Part shown: positions 7,506-16,381 of the stretch, piece after piece
How positions within the stretch are numbered: position 1 is the first letter of the stretch
Layout of the letters: every line of letters starts with the position of its first letter
Origin: Gammaproteobacteria bacterium
GTDB lineage: Bacteria > Gemmatimonadota > Gemmatimonadetes > Longimicrobiales > Gaopeijiaceae
Direction of reading: 5' to 3'
Length of the DNA: 54,639 nucleotides
Assembly: GCA_009840525.1 (NCBI GenBank)
Contig: VXNP01000148.1
Coordinates: 1-54,639, forward strand
Notes under the pieces: generated by a model
Databases searched by the model: none
Told to the model about the DNA's origin: nothing
What the model saw: only the letters and a program-made list of their open reading frames with translations
Made by a program: the position numbers and the translations under genes

Positions 7506-9590
7506 ATGTACGGTCTACGGGTCACTCGGGCTCAGGAAAGCGCCCATCGAGTCGCCGCTCTCGCGCTCTTCGCCATCGCCTTCTCCCTCTGGGGCGCATC
7601 TGCCGCAGCGCAGCAGACACCCTTCGGCGTCGATGACGCCATCAACCTCACGCGCGTATCCGATCCGCGCATGTCCCCGGACGGGGAGCGGGTGCTGTTC
7701 TTGCGCTCCGAGCTGGACTGGGACGAGAACGAGCGCATCACCTCGCTCTGGATCGTGAACTCCGACGGCACCGATGCCCGCCGCTTCACCGGGGAGGACG
7801 GCGACTCCGGGGCGCGCTGGTCCCCGGACGGCCGCTGGGTGGCGTTTCTGCGCTCCGCCGGGGACGGCGGGGACCGCACGCGGCAGGTCTTCATCATCCG
7901 CACGGATGGCGGGGAGGCGCGGGCGCTTACCGAACATCCCACCTCGGTGCGCTCCTTCCAGTGGGGGGACGCGAACTCGATCTTCTACCTCGCCAACGAC
8001 TCGCTTCCCGACGACGAGGAGGAGCGGCGCGAGGACGGCTACGACGCCATCTTCGTCGACGAGGCCCCCAACGGGCAGACGCGCGGCGAGTGGTCGAGCA
8101 TCTGGACGATCGCCCTGGACTCCGAGGATGAGGACGACGCCGAGGCGCGGCGGCTCACCACCGGCAACCTGCGCATCGGCCAGTTCGCGGTGGCGCCCGG
8201 GGCGGATCGCGTCGCCTACACCTACCGCAGCGAAAACCGGCGCAACGACGGCTATCTCTCCGAGATCGCGCTGCTCGACGTAGCCACCGGCGAGGCCCGC
8301 GACCTGACCGAAAACGAGGCGCCGGAGAGCGGGCTGGCGTGGTCTCCCGACGGCACACGGCTGGCGTTCGGCGCTCCCGATCTCGAGACCTGGGAGCTCG
8401 ATCAGGGCAACCTGTACGTCATGGACGTCGAGAGCGGCGACGTGCGCCAGATGGCGGCCGACATGATGATCGATATCCGCGGCACGCCCGAGTGGCACCC
8501 CTCCGGCGACGCCTTCTATTTCGCGGGGCTGGACCGGACGGTCGCCAGCCTCTACCGGCTGAGCGTGGACTCGGGCGAACTGGAGGCGGTCTCCTCGGGG
8601 GACGGCATCCTGTCCTCGCCCAGCTTCTCGGCGGACTTCACGCGCTACGCCTTCACGCACAACACGCCCACGTCTCCTGGCGACATCTTCGCCGCCGGGA
8701 CCGACGGGAGCGCGCCGACGCGCCTCACCGAAGCCAATCCATGGATGGCGGAGAGGCAGCTGGCGGAGCCCGAGGTCGTCCAGTGGACGAGCCGCGACGG
8801 GCTCCCCATCGAGGGCATCCTCTACCGCAGCGTCAATCCCGAGGCCCAGTCGCTGGTGCTCGAGATCCACGGAGGCCCGGCGGGCGTCTTCACCCGCGGC
8901 TTCGACGCGGACGCGCAGATCCTGGCCGCGGCGGGATACTCGATCATCCAGCCCAACGTGCGCGGCTCCTCCGGCTACGGCGACGAGCTCCTGCGCGGCA
9001 ACATGAACGACATCGGCGGCGGCGACTACGACGACGTCATGACCGGGGTCGACTATGCGCTCGAAGCCGGCGTCGCCCACGCTGATTCGCTGGCGGTGAA
9101 GGGCTGGAGCTACGGCGGCATCCTGGGCGGCTGGACCATCACCCAGACCGACCGCTTCAAGGCCGCGAGCCTGGGGGCGATGGTGTCGGACTGGCAGAGC
9201 GAGTTCGGGACCGGCTTCCATTTCGACGTCCTGCGCTGGTACCTGGGCGGTGATCCGTGGTCGAACCGGAACCACTGGCTCGAGCGGTCGGCCTACTCCC
9301 ACCTCGACCAGGTGACCACCCCGACCATCCTCTTCCACGGGGAGCGGGACCAGACGGACACCATGGCGCAGTCGATGAACTTCTTCGCGGGGCTGACGCA
9401 CCTGGGCGTCGAGAGCCGCTTCATCCTCTTCCCGCGCGAGGGCCACGGCATCTCCGAGCCCCGGCATCACCGCACGCGCCTGGTGGAGGAACTGCGCTGG
9501 CTCGAGTTGTATGTGCGCGGCAACCCGGACTGGGAAGCGCCGGAGCGGCCCGAGGAAGAAGGCAAGCCACGTCCCGTGACCGATGATTGA
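7506..9590 (+). CDS. Secreted S9 family serine peptidase (prolyl oligopeptidase/DPP-like)
   Basis: 694 residues. A long signal peptide (hydrophobic ALALFAIAFSLWG, cleavage near ASAAAQQ, about residue 36) sends it to the periplasm. An N-terminal beta-propeller with repeated 'SPDGxR/W' blades (residues about 45-420) precedes an alpha/beta-hydrolase domain. The catalytic triad is intact: Ser535 in GWSYGG, Asp615 in GERDQTD, His647 in REGHGIS. It probably cleaves short peptides after Pro or Ala. A VPS10-like propeller protein follows immediately, and the two may share a transcript. Confidence 0.93.
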   Translation: MYGLRVTRAQESAHRVAALALFAIAFSLWGASAAAQQTPFGVDDAINLTRVSDPRMSPDGERVLFLRSELDWDENERITSLWIVNSDGTDARRFTGEDGDSGARWSPDGRWVAFLRSAGDGGDRTRQVFIIRTDGGEARALTEHPTSVRSFQWGDANSIFYLANDSLPDDEEERREDGYDAIFVDEAPNGQTRGEWSSIWTIALDSEDEDDAEARRLTTGNLRIGQFAVAPGADRVAYTYRSENRRNDGYLSEIALLDVATGEARDLTENEAPESGLAWSPDGTRLAFGAPDLETWELDQGNLYVMDVESGDVRQMAADMMIDIRGTPEWHPSGDAFYFAGLDRTVASLYRLSVDSGELEAVSSGDGILSSPSFSADFTRYAFTHNTPTSPGDIFAAGTDGSAPTRLTEANPWMAERQLAEPEVVQWTSRDGLPIEGILYRSVNPEAQSLVLEIHGGPAGVFTRGFDADAQILAAAGYSIIQPNVRGSSGYGDELLRGNMNDIGGGDYDDVMTGVDYALEAGVAHADSLAVKGWSYGGILGGWTITQTDRFKAASLGAMVSDWQSEFGTGFHFDVLRWYLGGDPWSNRNHWLERSAYSHLDQVTTPTILFHGERDQTDTMAQSMNFFAGLTHLGVESRFILFPREGHGISEPRHHRTRLVEELRWLELYVRGNPDWEAPERPEEEGKPRPVTDD

Positions 9591-9666
9591 GCCAGACCCG
9601 AAGGCGAAGACCGAGTCGGACCTCAACGCGAAGACCGCGCCGGACCCGAAACCCAGAGGTACCCCC

Positions 9667-12600
9667 ATGCGCCGCATGAGATGGACCAGGTTGTCAGTAG
9701 TTGTCAGTATATTGTCAGTTGGAGCCCCGATATTGTCAGTTGGGGCCCCGCTGGCCAGCCAGAGCGTTGCCCCGGAGCACTTCTCGGTGATGCAGGCGCG
9801 TTCCATCGGGCCTGCGGGGATGAGCGGACGCGTGTCCGACGTCGAGGTGGTGCTCTCGAACCGGAACGTCGTCTACGTCGGCTCTGCGAGCGGAGGGGTG
9901 TGGAAGTCCGACGATGGCGGGCACGTCTGGCGCCCTGTCTTCGACGACCAGCCCGTGGGCAGCATCGGCGCCGTAGCCGTCTTCCAGCCCAACCCGGAGA
10001 TCGTCTGGGCGGGCACCGGGGAGGGGAATCCGCGCAACAGCGCCGGGGTTGGCAACGGCATCTACAAGAGCACCGACGGGGGCGGAAGCTGGACCCACCT
10101 GGGACTTGAGGACTCGGGCAAGATCCATCGCGTGCTCACGCATCCGTCCGACCCCGAGATCGTCTACGTGGCGGCGCTCGGGCCCACCTGGAGAACGGGC
10201 GGCGAGCGCGGGGTCTTCCGCACGCGCGACGGGGGCGAGACCTGGGAGGCGGTGCTCCAGTCGAACGAGCGAAGCGGCGCGGGCGAGCTGATCATGGATC
10301 CGGTCAACCCGGACAAGCTCTTCGCGGCGCTCTGGGAGCATCAGCGCTGGCCCTGGGCCTTCGAGTCGGGCGGGCCCGGAAGCGGACTCCACGTGACGCG
10401 CGACGGCGGCGACACCTGGACGCAGCTCACCGAGGAGGACGGGCTGCCGGCGGGCATCCTCGGCCGCATCGGGCTGGCGATCCCCGCGGAACATCCTTCC
10501 GTCGTGTACGCGCTGGTGGAAGCCGAGCGGAGCGAGCTGCTGCGCTCCGATGACGGCGGCCGCAACTGGAGGACCATCTCCGACGCGCCCGGAGTGGCGC
10601 CCCGGCCCTTCTACTACGCCGATCTGCGCGCCCATCCGTCCAACGAGAACCGCATCTATTCGCTGCACGGGGCCGTGACCGTGTCCGAGGACGCGGGCCG
10701 CACGTTCACCACCGTGGTGCCCAGCGCGATCATCCACGGCGACATCCACGAGCTCTGGATCGATCCCGACGATCCCAGCCGGATGATCCTGGGCAACGAT
10801 GGCGGCATCGCGTTCACGTACGACCGCGGAAGGAACTGGCGCTTCGTGGAGAACCTGCCGTTCGCCCAGTTCTACCATATCGAGGTCGACAACGAGATCC
10901 CGTTCAACGTCTACGGAGGCCTTCAGGACAACGGCTCGTGGTGGGGGCCTTCGGACGTCTGGGGCGGGCGCGGGGTCATGAACGCGCACTGGCACCGGGT
11001 GGTGAGCGGCGACGGCTTCGTGGCGGCGCCGGATCCGAGCGATGCGCGCTACGGCTATTCGTCGTCGCAGCGCGGCAACCTGCAACGCTTCGACAGGGTC
11101 ACGGGCCAGCGCAAGGCCATCCGCCCGGCGCATCCCGAGGGCGAGACGCTCCGCTTCCACTGGAACGCGGCCTTCGCCACCGACCCCTTCGACTCGACCA
11201 CCATCTACATCGGCAGCCAGTTCGTGCACCGGAGCCGCGACCAGGGCTCGAGCTGGGAGATCATCTCGGGCGACCTGACCACTAACGACCCGTCCAAGCA
11301 GCAGGCGCACCTGAGCGGCGGGCTCACCATCGACGCGTCGGGCGCCGAGGAGCACACGACCCTCCTGACCATCGCGCCGAGCGCCCTGGAGGAGGGACTG
11401 ATCTGGGTGGGGAGCGACGACGGCCGGGTGCACGTGACCCGCGACGGCGGCGTCTCGTGGACCAGTCTGGAGGAGAACGTCCCGGGCGTGCCCGAAGCTA
11501 CCTGGATCCCGCACATCGAGGCCGGCAAGCACGATCCCGGCACGGCCTACATGGTCTACGACGACCATCGCCGCGGAAGCTGGACGCCCGACGTCTTCCG
11601 CACCGGCGACTACGGGGCGTCATGGCAGTCCATCGCGAGCGACGACATCTTCGGCTTCGTGCACGTCATCGAGGAGGACCCGGAGGAGCCCAACCTGCTC
11701 TTCGTGGGGACCGAGTTCGGGCTGTACGTGAGCCTGGACCGCGGGGCGAGCTGGTGGAAGCATCCCGGCGTTCCGCCCACCCCGGTGCGCGACATCGTGG
11801 TGCATCCGCGCGACGGAGACCTGGCGCTGGGGACGCACGGACGCGCGGCGCTGGTCGTCGACGACGTGCGTCCGCTGCGGGCGCTGGCGGCCGACGCGAC
11901 GGTGGCCGCGCGGCCGGTGGAGGTCATGCCGGTCGCCCCGGTGCGCCAGCATACCCAGTCGGAGGGCATGGGGCTCACGGGATACCGTTCGGTCGGCCAC
12001 ACCATGTTCATCGGACCCAGGCGGCCGTACGGCGCGCTGATTCACTACTGGCTGGCGCCGGGCGAGATGGTGGCGAACGCTGAAGTGCAGATCGCCGACG
12101 GGGGCGGGGTGGTGGTGCGGACCCTCATGGGCACGACCGACCCGGGGCTCAACCGGGTGGTGTGGGACCTGCGCGACGAGACCGGGGGCGGCGGCATCGA
12201 GGTGATGCCGGGTACCTATTCGGTGCGCGTCAACGCGGGTGCCGGTTCGGGTGCGCAGACGCTGGAGGTGATCCCCGACCACCGCTTCCCCTACGATCCG
12301 GACGCGCGCGCGGCCAAGATCGCGGCGCGGAGGGAGGTCGCCGGCTGGATCACCACCGCGAACGAGGCGCACGACCGCCTGGAGCGCGCCCTCGACGGGC
12401 TGGACGTGGTGCTCGCCACCCTGGCGGACGACGACGCCCTGAGCGGCGAGGGCCGCACCGTGTCCGAGGTCGTGCGCGGGCTGCTGGAGCTCCACTTCAC
12501 CGGCCCCGAGTGCCAGGGCGGATGCGGCGGTCAGGCGACCGTGCGCCAGGTGCAGGCCGCCGCCGGCCCGCTCGCCAGTTCCTGGGACGCTCCCACTCCC

Positions 12601-12762
12601 AACGAGCGCCAGGCGATGAACAACGCCCTGACCGCGCTCCAGACCATCCTGGACGAAGTCAACGCCGTGTTCCAGGGCGACGTGGCGCGCTTCCGCCAGC
12701 GGCTGGAGGCGGTCGGCTTCACGCTGTTTCCGCCGGAGGGGCCGCTGAGGCTGATGCGGTAG
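9667..12762 (+). CDS. Secreted VPS10/sortilin-like BNR-repeat protein
   Basis: 1031 residues. After a signal peptide (RLSVVVSILSVGAPILSVGAPLASQS) come many Asp-box blades of the form SxDGGxxW, for example KSDDGGHVWRPV, STDGGGSWTHL, TRDGGETWEAV, TRDGGDTWTQL, SDDGGRNWRTI, TRDGGVSWTSL and SLDRGASWWKH. These build a sortilin-type propeller over residues about 40-720. A C-terminal Ig-like segment (PGTYSVRVNAG) and a helical tail with 'CQGGCGGQ' follow. Such proteins are often labelled glycosyl hydrolases, but no catalytic acid is evident; the role is unknown. ATG 9667 (AGAGG upstream, directly before the signal peptide) was preferred over ATG 9583, which would add 28 charged residues and overlap the peptidase by 8 nt. 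The 3' end overlaps the sigma-factor gene by 44 nt, tail to tail. Confidence 0.85.
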   Translation: MRRMRWTRLSVVVSILSVGAPILSVGAPLASQSVAPEHFSVMQARSIGPAGMSGRVSDVEVVLSNRNVVYVGSASGGVWKSDDGGHVWRPVFDDQPVGSIGAVAVFQPNPEIVWAGTGEGNPRNSAGVGNGIYKSTDGGGSWTHLGLEDSGKIHRVLTHPSDPEIVYVAALGPTWRTGGERGVFRTRDGGETWEAVLQSNERSGAGELIMDPVNPDKLFAALWEHQRWPWAFESGGPGSGLHVTRDGGDTWTQLTEEDGLPAGILGRIGLAIPAEHPSVVYALVEAERSELLRSDDGGRNWRTISDAPGVAPRPFYYADLRAHPSNENRIYSLHGAVTVSEDAGRTFTTVVPSAIIHGDIHELWIDPDDPSRMILGNDGGIAFTYDRGRNWRFVENLPFAQFYHIEVDNEIPFNVYGGLQDNGSWWGPSDVWGGRGVMNAHWHRVVSGDGFVAAPDPSDARYGYSSSQRGNLQRFDRVTGQRKAIRPAHPEGETLRFHWNAAFATDPFDSTTIYIGSQFVHRSRDQGSSWEIISGDLTTNDPSKQQAHLSGGLTIDASGAEEHTTLLTIAPSALEEGLIWVGSDDGRVHVTRDGGVSWTSLEENVPGVPEATWIPHIEAGKHDPGTAYMVYDDHRRGSWTPDVFRTGDYGASWQSIASDDIFGFVHVIEEDPEEPNLLFVGTEFGLYVSLDRGASWWKHPGVPPTPVRDIVVHPRDGDLALGTHGRAALVVDDVRPLRALAADATVAARPVEVMPVAPVRQHTQSEGMGLTGYRSVGHTMFIGPRRPYGALIHYWLAPGEMVANAEVQIADGGGVVVRTLMGTTDPGLNRVVWDLRDETGGGGIEVMPGTYSVRVNAGAGSGAQTLEVIPDHRFPYDPDARAAKIAARREVAGWITTANEAHDRLERALDGLDVVLATLADDDALSGEGRTVSEVVRGLLELHFTGPECQGGCGGQATVRQVQAAAGPLASSWDAPTPNERQAMNNALTALQTILDEVNAVFQGDVARFRQRLEAVGFTLFPPEGPLRLMR
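9691..9739 (+). promoter_or_regulatory. Four TTGTCAG boxes at 10/11/21-bp spacing
   Basis: TTGTCAG occurs at 9691, 9701, 9712 and 9733, i.e. steps of 10, 11 and 21 bp, on one face of the helix. The boxes lie in the signal-peptide codons of the VPS10-like gene and give it the repeated peptide ILSVGAP. The same box with 11/21-bp spacing appears at 32782-32817 and with 21-bp spacing at 53479-53512. This could be an operator array, or a local duplication that happens to match. Confidence 0.35.
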
Positions 12763-13411
12763 GGGGGGACGACGCGGTTCGCGGCAGCATCCCCATCACC
12801 CGGCCTCGGCGGTCCATCTCGAACTCACAGCAGGCGAGCAGCCGGCGCTTCAGTTCCGCGCCCGCCCGCTGGACACGCGATTTCATGCCCGAGACGCTGA
12901 GTCCGATACGGCGCGCCGCCTCCGTCTGGCTGAGACCCTGGAACGAGGTGAGGAGGAGGGCCTCCGCCTGCTTCGGCGACAGATCGAGGATGAATGGCAT
13001 CAGGCACGCCTCGATTCGTCGCCGCTCCGCTTTCGACTCCTTCTCAGCCGCGGTCGGAGCCGACGATGCGGTCGGAGCCGAGGATGCGGCTTCGGCATGA
13101 GCCTGTACGAGGGCCCGCGACTCGACGGCGCGTCGCCGGTAGTGATCCGTGATGGCATTGGCGGCGACCCGGTAGGCCCAGGCGAGGGGGTTGCGGGCCT
13201 GTTCGAGACGCTTCCTGTTCTCGAGCAGCCGCAGCAGGATGTCGCCGGTCACGTCGTCGGTCCAGGCGGGGTCGACGCGGCCGGCGACGTAGCCACGCAG
13301 CCGACTCTGGAACTCGGACCAGCGAAGTCGTTCATCGCCATCGTCTGCCGCGCTCGGCCCGCGGTGTGTCACGTGGGATTGGCCTGTCGGGAAACGGCGG
13401 TCAGACGTCAT
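12719..13411 (-). CDS. ECF RNA polymerase sigma factor, SigZ-like
   Basis: 230 residues. Region 2 is seen at about residues 30-85 (WSEFQSRLRGYVAGRV...DDVTGDILLRLLENR...NPLAWAYRVAANAITDHYRRR) and region 4 at about 135-190 (LSPKQAEALLLTSFQGLSQTEAARRIGLSVSGMKSRVQRA). An Ala/Ser/Pro-rich linker separates them. The C-terminus carries 'LLACCEFEMDRRGRVMGMLPR', the Cys-Cys tail found in SigZ-type factors, which could bind a soft metal. No anti-sigma gene is adjacent. The start at 13411 falls inside the last codons of the upstream arsI (11-nt overlap), so expression is probably coupled to the arsenic enzyme. Tail overlaps the VPS10-like gene. Confidence 0.85.
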   Translation of the reverse strand: MTSDRRFPTGQSHVTHRGPSAADDGDERLRWSEFQSRLRGYVAGRVDPAWTDDVTGDILLRLLENRKRLEQARNPLAWAYRVAANAITDHYRRRAVESRALVQAHAEAASSAPTASSAPTAAEKESKAERRRIEACLMPFILDLSPKQAEALLLTSFQGLSQTEAARRIGLSVSGMKSRVQRAGAELKRRLLACCEFEMDRRGRVMGMLPRTASSPPTASASAAPPAETA

Positions 13412-13907
13412 GGCATACCGGCGCGGAGGCCCTGGCCGAGCCGCCACAGCATGCTCCCGTCGCGGCTTGGGCAGGGGCGGCAGCGGTGGGAACGGCGGTC
13501 TCGGTCGCTTGCCCATCGCAGCAGGCTGGTGTCGCGTCTCCGACGGGCGCATCGTCGGTGATCACGTACCATTCCCAGCGCAGTCCCTGAGGTTCGTCGG
13601 ACCAGACCTTGGTCTGCTCGGCGTGACAGCAGACGGCCTGTTCCTCGGTCTCGGCCAGGATGTTGGCCGTCTCCAGTCGCGCACCTGCCTCCCGCACCCG
13701 AGCGGCGTCGAATACCTCTACGCCGAGGTGGTTGATGCGCTCCGGCGCGTCAGGGTTCTCGAACAGGACCAGTTTCAGCGGCGGCTCATCGAGCGCGAAG
13801 TTCGCGTAGCCCGGGCGGCGCTTGTGGGGCAGGGCGCCGAAGAGCTTGCCGTAGTAGTCGACGGCTTCGTCGATGTCGCGCACGTTGAGGGCGAGCTGGA
13901 TTCGCAT
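13401..13907 (-). CDS. arsI: ArsI/CadI-type vicinal oxygen chelate protein (C-As lyase family)
   Basis: 168 residues. The glyoxalase-like fold matches the ArsI/CadI family almost word for word: MRIQLALNVRDIDEAV, RRPGYANFALDEPPLKLVL, INHLGVEVFDAARVREAG, TEEQAVCCHAEQTKVWSDEP. Predicted Fe(II) ligands are Gln4, His60 and Glu112; the vicinal pair Cys93-Cys94 would bind the organoarsenical. The family cleaves the carbon-arsenic bond of trivalent methyl- or aryl-arsenicals. The tail from residue 128 adds Cys-Cys pairs (PACCDG, GACCGG) and a final Cys-His, a metal-binding extension seen in some members. AGGGAG lies 8 nt before the ATG. Overlaps the SigZ-like gene by 11 nt. No other ars gene is nearby. 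Confidence 0.9.
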   Translation of the reverse strand: MRIQLALNVRDIDEAVDYYGKLFGALPHKRRPGYANFALDEPPLKLVLFENPDAPERINHLGVEVFDAARVREAGARLETANILAETEEQAVCCHAEQTKVWSDEPQGLRWEWYVITDDAPVGDATPACCDGQATETAVPTAAAPAQAATGACCGGSARASAPVCHDV

Positions 13908-14101
13908 GGTGCGTTCTCCCTGAAGTTCGTGTCGGCAATGATGTCGCGCGGTCCCGCGCCACCTCGCCGGTTGGCTCATGACTGAAAAGACGCACGAACC
14001 GGCGAAAGGACGCAACCGGCCCGTCGACCCGTAGCGATCCGAACCGCCCGGCCCTCAAGGCACCCTTGCCGGCCCGGTGCCTCGCCGCTCCCGGAGCACG
14101 G

Positions 14102-14122
14102 GCGGATTCATCCACGGACTGC
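14102..14122 (+). repeat. Dispersed 21-nt repeat, copy 1
   Basis: A 21-nt sequence beginning GCGGATTCATCC and ending GGACTGC is identical to 35774-35794. Both copies follow a GGAGC and lie upstream of a gene on the + strand (here 64 nt before the MFS gene). The core GGAT-TC-ATCC is a small inverted repeat. Confidence 0.5.
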
Positions 14123-14186
14123 TAGGCTTGATGCGCTCAGGCACTTGCGGAGGCTGGGCACTCGCCCAGGAAAGGAGGTCGACACA

Positions 14187-15470
14187 GTGGCCCGAATCCC
14201 CCGTCGCTCGCGGATACCCCCGCGCGCCTGGAGCACTCTCGTTCTGCTGGCGGTGGCTGAACTCATGGGCATGTCGCTCTGGTTCACCGCCAGCGCGCTG
14301 TCGCCGGAGCTGACAGCGCAGTGGGGGCTGAGCGAGGCTCAGGCGGGGTGGCTGACCACGGTCGTGCAACTGGGGTTCGTCGCCGGGACGGCGGTCGCGG
14401 CATTCCTCAACCTTGCGGACATTTTTCCGGCAAGACGCTACTTCTGCGTCTCGGCACTGCTGGGGGCGGCCGTGAACGCGCTGGTGCTCGTCGCGCCGGG
14501 GTATGGGTCGGCGCTGGCTCTGCGCTTCTTTACGGGCTTCTTCTTGGCCGGCGTCTATCCGCCGGCGATGAAGATGATCGCGACCTGGTTCCGGGACGCG
14601 CGCGGCTTCGCCATCGGCACGATCGTGGGGGCGCTGACGGTGGGGAAGGCGGTCCCGTACCTGCTGACGTCGGTCGAGGGAGGAGGCGCGGCGCTGGTGC
14701 TGGCGGGCGCGTCGCTGGCCTGCGCGGCGAGCGGACTTCTCGTGCTGACGACGTATCGGGACGGGCCCTACCGCTTCGAGCGCCGGCCCTTCTCGTGGCG
14801 GCTGGCGGGAACGGTCGTGTGGCACCGCGAAACCCGACTCGCGATCGCGGGCTACCTGGGGCACATGTGGGAGCTCTACCCGATGTGGGCGACCATCGCG
14901 CTCTTCTTCGGCGACTACTTCGCCGGGGGTGGGGGGCTTGCCGCGGCTGGCGGCGGTCTCCCCGGCGTGGCTGACGGTGGTCTCACCGGCACGGTCGCGG
15001 GCACGGTCTCCGCTGCGGCGCTTGCGGGGGTCGCCGGGTTCGGCGCGATCGCCATCGGCGGGGTGGGGGCGGTGCTGGCGGGCACCTGGGCCGACCGCCT
15101 GGGCCGCGAGCGCGTGACCATCTGGTCGATGGCGGTGAGCGGGGCCTGCGCGGCCGTGATGGGCTGGCTGCTCGCCGCTCCGTTCTGGCTGGTCGCGGTG
15201 GTCGCGGGGGTGTGGGGGTTCGCCGTGGTCGCCGACAGCGCACAGTTCAGCGCAGTCGTCACCGAGGTGGCGCCGCGGCACGCGGTCGGCACGGCCCTGA
15301 CTCTCCAGACCTCGCTCGGCTTCCTGCTCACCGCCGCCACGATCTGGATGACGGTCGAACTCGAGACCCGCTTCGGCTGGCGCGTCGCCTTCGGGGTCTT
15401 GGCGCTGGGACCGTGGGCGGGTATCGTGGCGATGCGCCGACTTCAACGGCTGCGCGCTGGCTCGACGTGA
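14187..15470 (+). CDS. Major facilitator superfamily transporter
   Basis: 427 residues with about 12 hydrophobic segments. MFS landmarks include MSLWFTASALSPEL in helix 1, the A-loop region NLADIFPARRYF, GFFLAGVYPPAMKMIATWF, and the mid-protein loop ADRLGRERVT. The pattern resembles NarK-like and organic-anion carriers of the nitrate/nitrite porter group, but the substrate is not clear. A Gly/Ala-rich insertion at about residues 248-285 sits between helices. The start is GTG 14187: a full AAAGGAGGT Shine-Dalgarno lies just upstream at 14172-14180. The VOC gene follows after 42 nt and may share the transcript. Diverges from arsI across 279 nt. Confidence 0.88.
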   Translation: MARIPRRSRIPPRAWSTLVLLAVAELMGMSLWFTASALSPELTAQWGLSEAQAGWLTTVVQLGFVAGTAVAAFLNLADIFPARRYFCVSALLGAAVNALVLVAPGYGSALALRFFTGFFLAGVYPPAMKMIATWFRDARGFAIGTIVGALTVGKAVPYLLTSVEGGGAALVLAGASLACAASGLLVLTTYRDGPYRFERRPFSWRLAGTVVWHRETRLAIAGYLGHMWELYPMWATIALFFGDYFAGGGGLAAAGGGLPGVADGGLTGTVAGTVSAAALAGVAGFGAIAIGGVGAVLAGTWADRLGRERVTIWSMAVSGACAAVMGWLLAAPFWLVAVVAGVWGFAVVADSAQFSAVVTEVAPRHAVGTALTLQTSLGFLLTAATIWMTVELETRFGWRVAFGVLALGPWAGIVAMRRLQRLRAGST

Positions 15471-15512
15471 CATTGAAGGCGCCCGTCAGACACCTCGCCG
15501 CAGGAGAACCCC

Positions 15513-15941
15513 ATGAAGAACCCCCCGGAAGGCTGGCCGAGAATCACGCCCGCCGTCTTCTACGATGACGCCGCAGCCGCAATCGACTGGCTGACCAGCG
15601 TCTTCGGATTCACCGTTCGCGTCCGAGTCGAGAACGACGAGGGGCAGATCGTCCACTCGCAGCTCGCGATGAACGGCGGCCTCATCATGGTCGGGCAGGC
15701 CGGCCTGACGCCCGGCCGCACGTACCCTCGGTCTCCACAGGCCGCGGGCGGCGCCAACACGCAGGCGCTGTGCGTGTTCGTAGACGATGTCGACGCCCAC
15801 TGCGAACATGCCCGCGAAGCCGGAGCCGCGATCACGACCGAGCCGGCGACCCAGGACTACGGCGAGGGCTACTGGACGGAACGCACCTACGAAGCCCGCG
15901 ACCCCGAGGGACACTACTGGTGGTTTCTGCAGCGCCTGTGA
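15513..15941 (+). CDS. VOC (glyoxalase/bleomycin resistance-like) protein
   Basis: 142 residues, a single-domain vicinal oxygen chelate protein of the PhnB/YkcA-like type. Visible: ITPAVFYDDAAAAIDWLTSVFGF (first beta-alpha-beta), LCVFVDDVDAHCEHAREAGA, and 'YEARDPEGHYWWFLQRL' at the end with the expected Glu/His metal positions. The substrate is unknown. AGGAG lies 6 nt before the ATG. It follows the MFS gene on the same strand. Confidence 0.85.
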   Translation: MKNPPEGWPRITPAVFYDDAAAAIDWLTSVFGFTVRVRVENDEGQIVHSQLAMNGGLIMVGQAGLTPGRTYPRSPQAAGGANTQALCVFVDDVDAHCEHAREAGAAITTEPATQDYGEGYWTERTYEARDPEGHYWWFLQRL

Positions 15942-15968
15942 AGCTTCCACTCCGGGCCTGTAGCGCGT

Positions 15969-16079
15969 CCCTGCAGCGTCTGCTCCGCAGCACTACACCG
16001 TCTCCTCTCCAGCACTACCCCGTTTCCTCCCCAGCACTACCCCGTCTTCGCCACAGGCACTAGAGGGTCTCCTCCACGG
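15969..16079. repeat. 22-bp direct tandem repeats, about 4-5 copies
   Basis: A unit close to CACTACCCCGTCTCCTCCCCAG repeats head to tail: unit starts at 15991, 16013, 16035 and 16058 (spacing 22, 22, 23), with a diverged copy before 15991. There is no spacer between units, so it is not a CRISPR array. It covers the degenerate end of the DUF222/HNH remnant on the minus strand. Confidence 0.75.
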
Positions 16080-16381
16080 CCTCCCGCCGCTGCATCGCAC
16101 GCCATGCGCCGCGACGTTTCCGCGGCAACGCGCACGCCGTCGAGATCCGAACGGCCGGGCTCGCCCTCTTCGGCCAGCGTCGCCGCTTCGGTATGGATCA
16201 CGACCTGATACCGCTCCGCGCGCGTACCCGATTCGTCCGTGCCCTCTTCGGAGTCTTCGCCGCACCCCGCCGTCAGGGCCCGCTCGGCCACCAGCCCGGC
16301 GGCATCCGCCCGGCGCTGCCTTGGCGTGGGAGACGCACCCCGAGCCTTGGCTCCCTCACGCCCTGAGGCCTCGGTGCCCAT
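16037..16381 (-). pseudogene. Remnant of a DUF222/HNH endonuclease (13E12-repeat family)
   Basis: About 115 codons remain open. Segments such as ADAAGLVAERAL, RYQVVIHTEA and VRVAAETSRRMACDAA match the middle of the DUF222 proteins that precede a C-terminal HNH nuclease domain in this family. Full members have 400-500 residues. Here the N-terminal half is missing, the HNH half is absent, and the 3' end runs into the 22-bp tandem repeats. It is a decayed fragment, typical of mobile or multicopy nuclease genes. Confidence 0.65.

Noticed and set aside
7515-11568. Long minus-strand open frames opposite the S9 peptidase and VPS10-like genes
   Set aside because: Same cause: third-position GC bias keeps the antisense frame open. 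No motif or ribosome site supports them.
9667-12762. Glycosyl hydrolase or sialidase activity for the BNR-repeat protein
   Set aside because: Asp boxes are structural. I see no sialidase Arg triad or FRIP motif, so only a propeller fold is claimed.
15969-16079. Possible CRISPR array
   Set aside because: The 22-bp units are contiguous with no spacers and no cas genes nearby; it is a simple tandem repeat.
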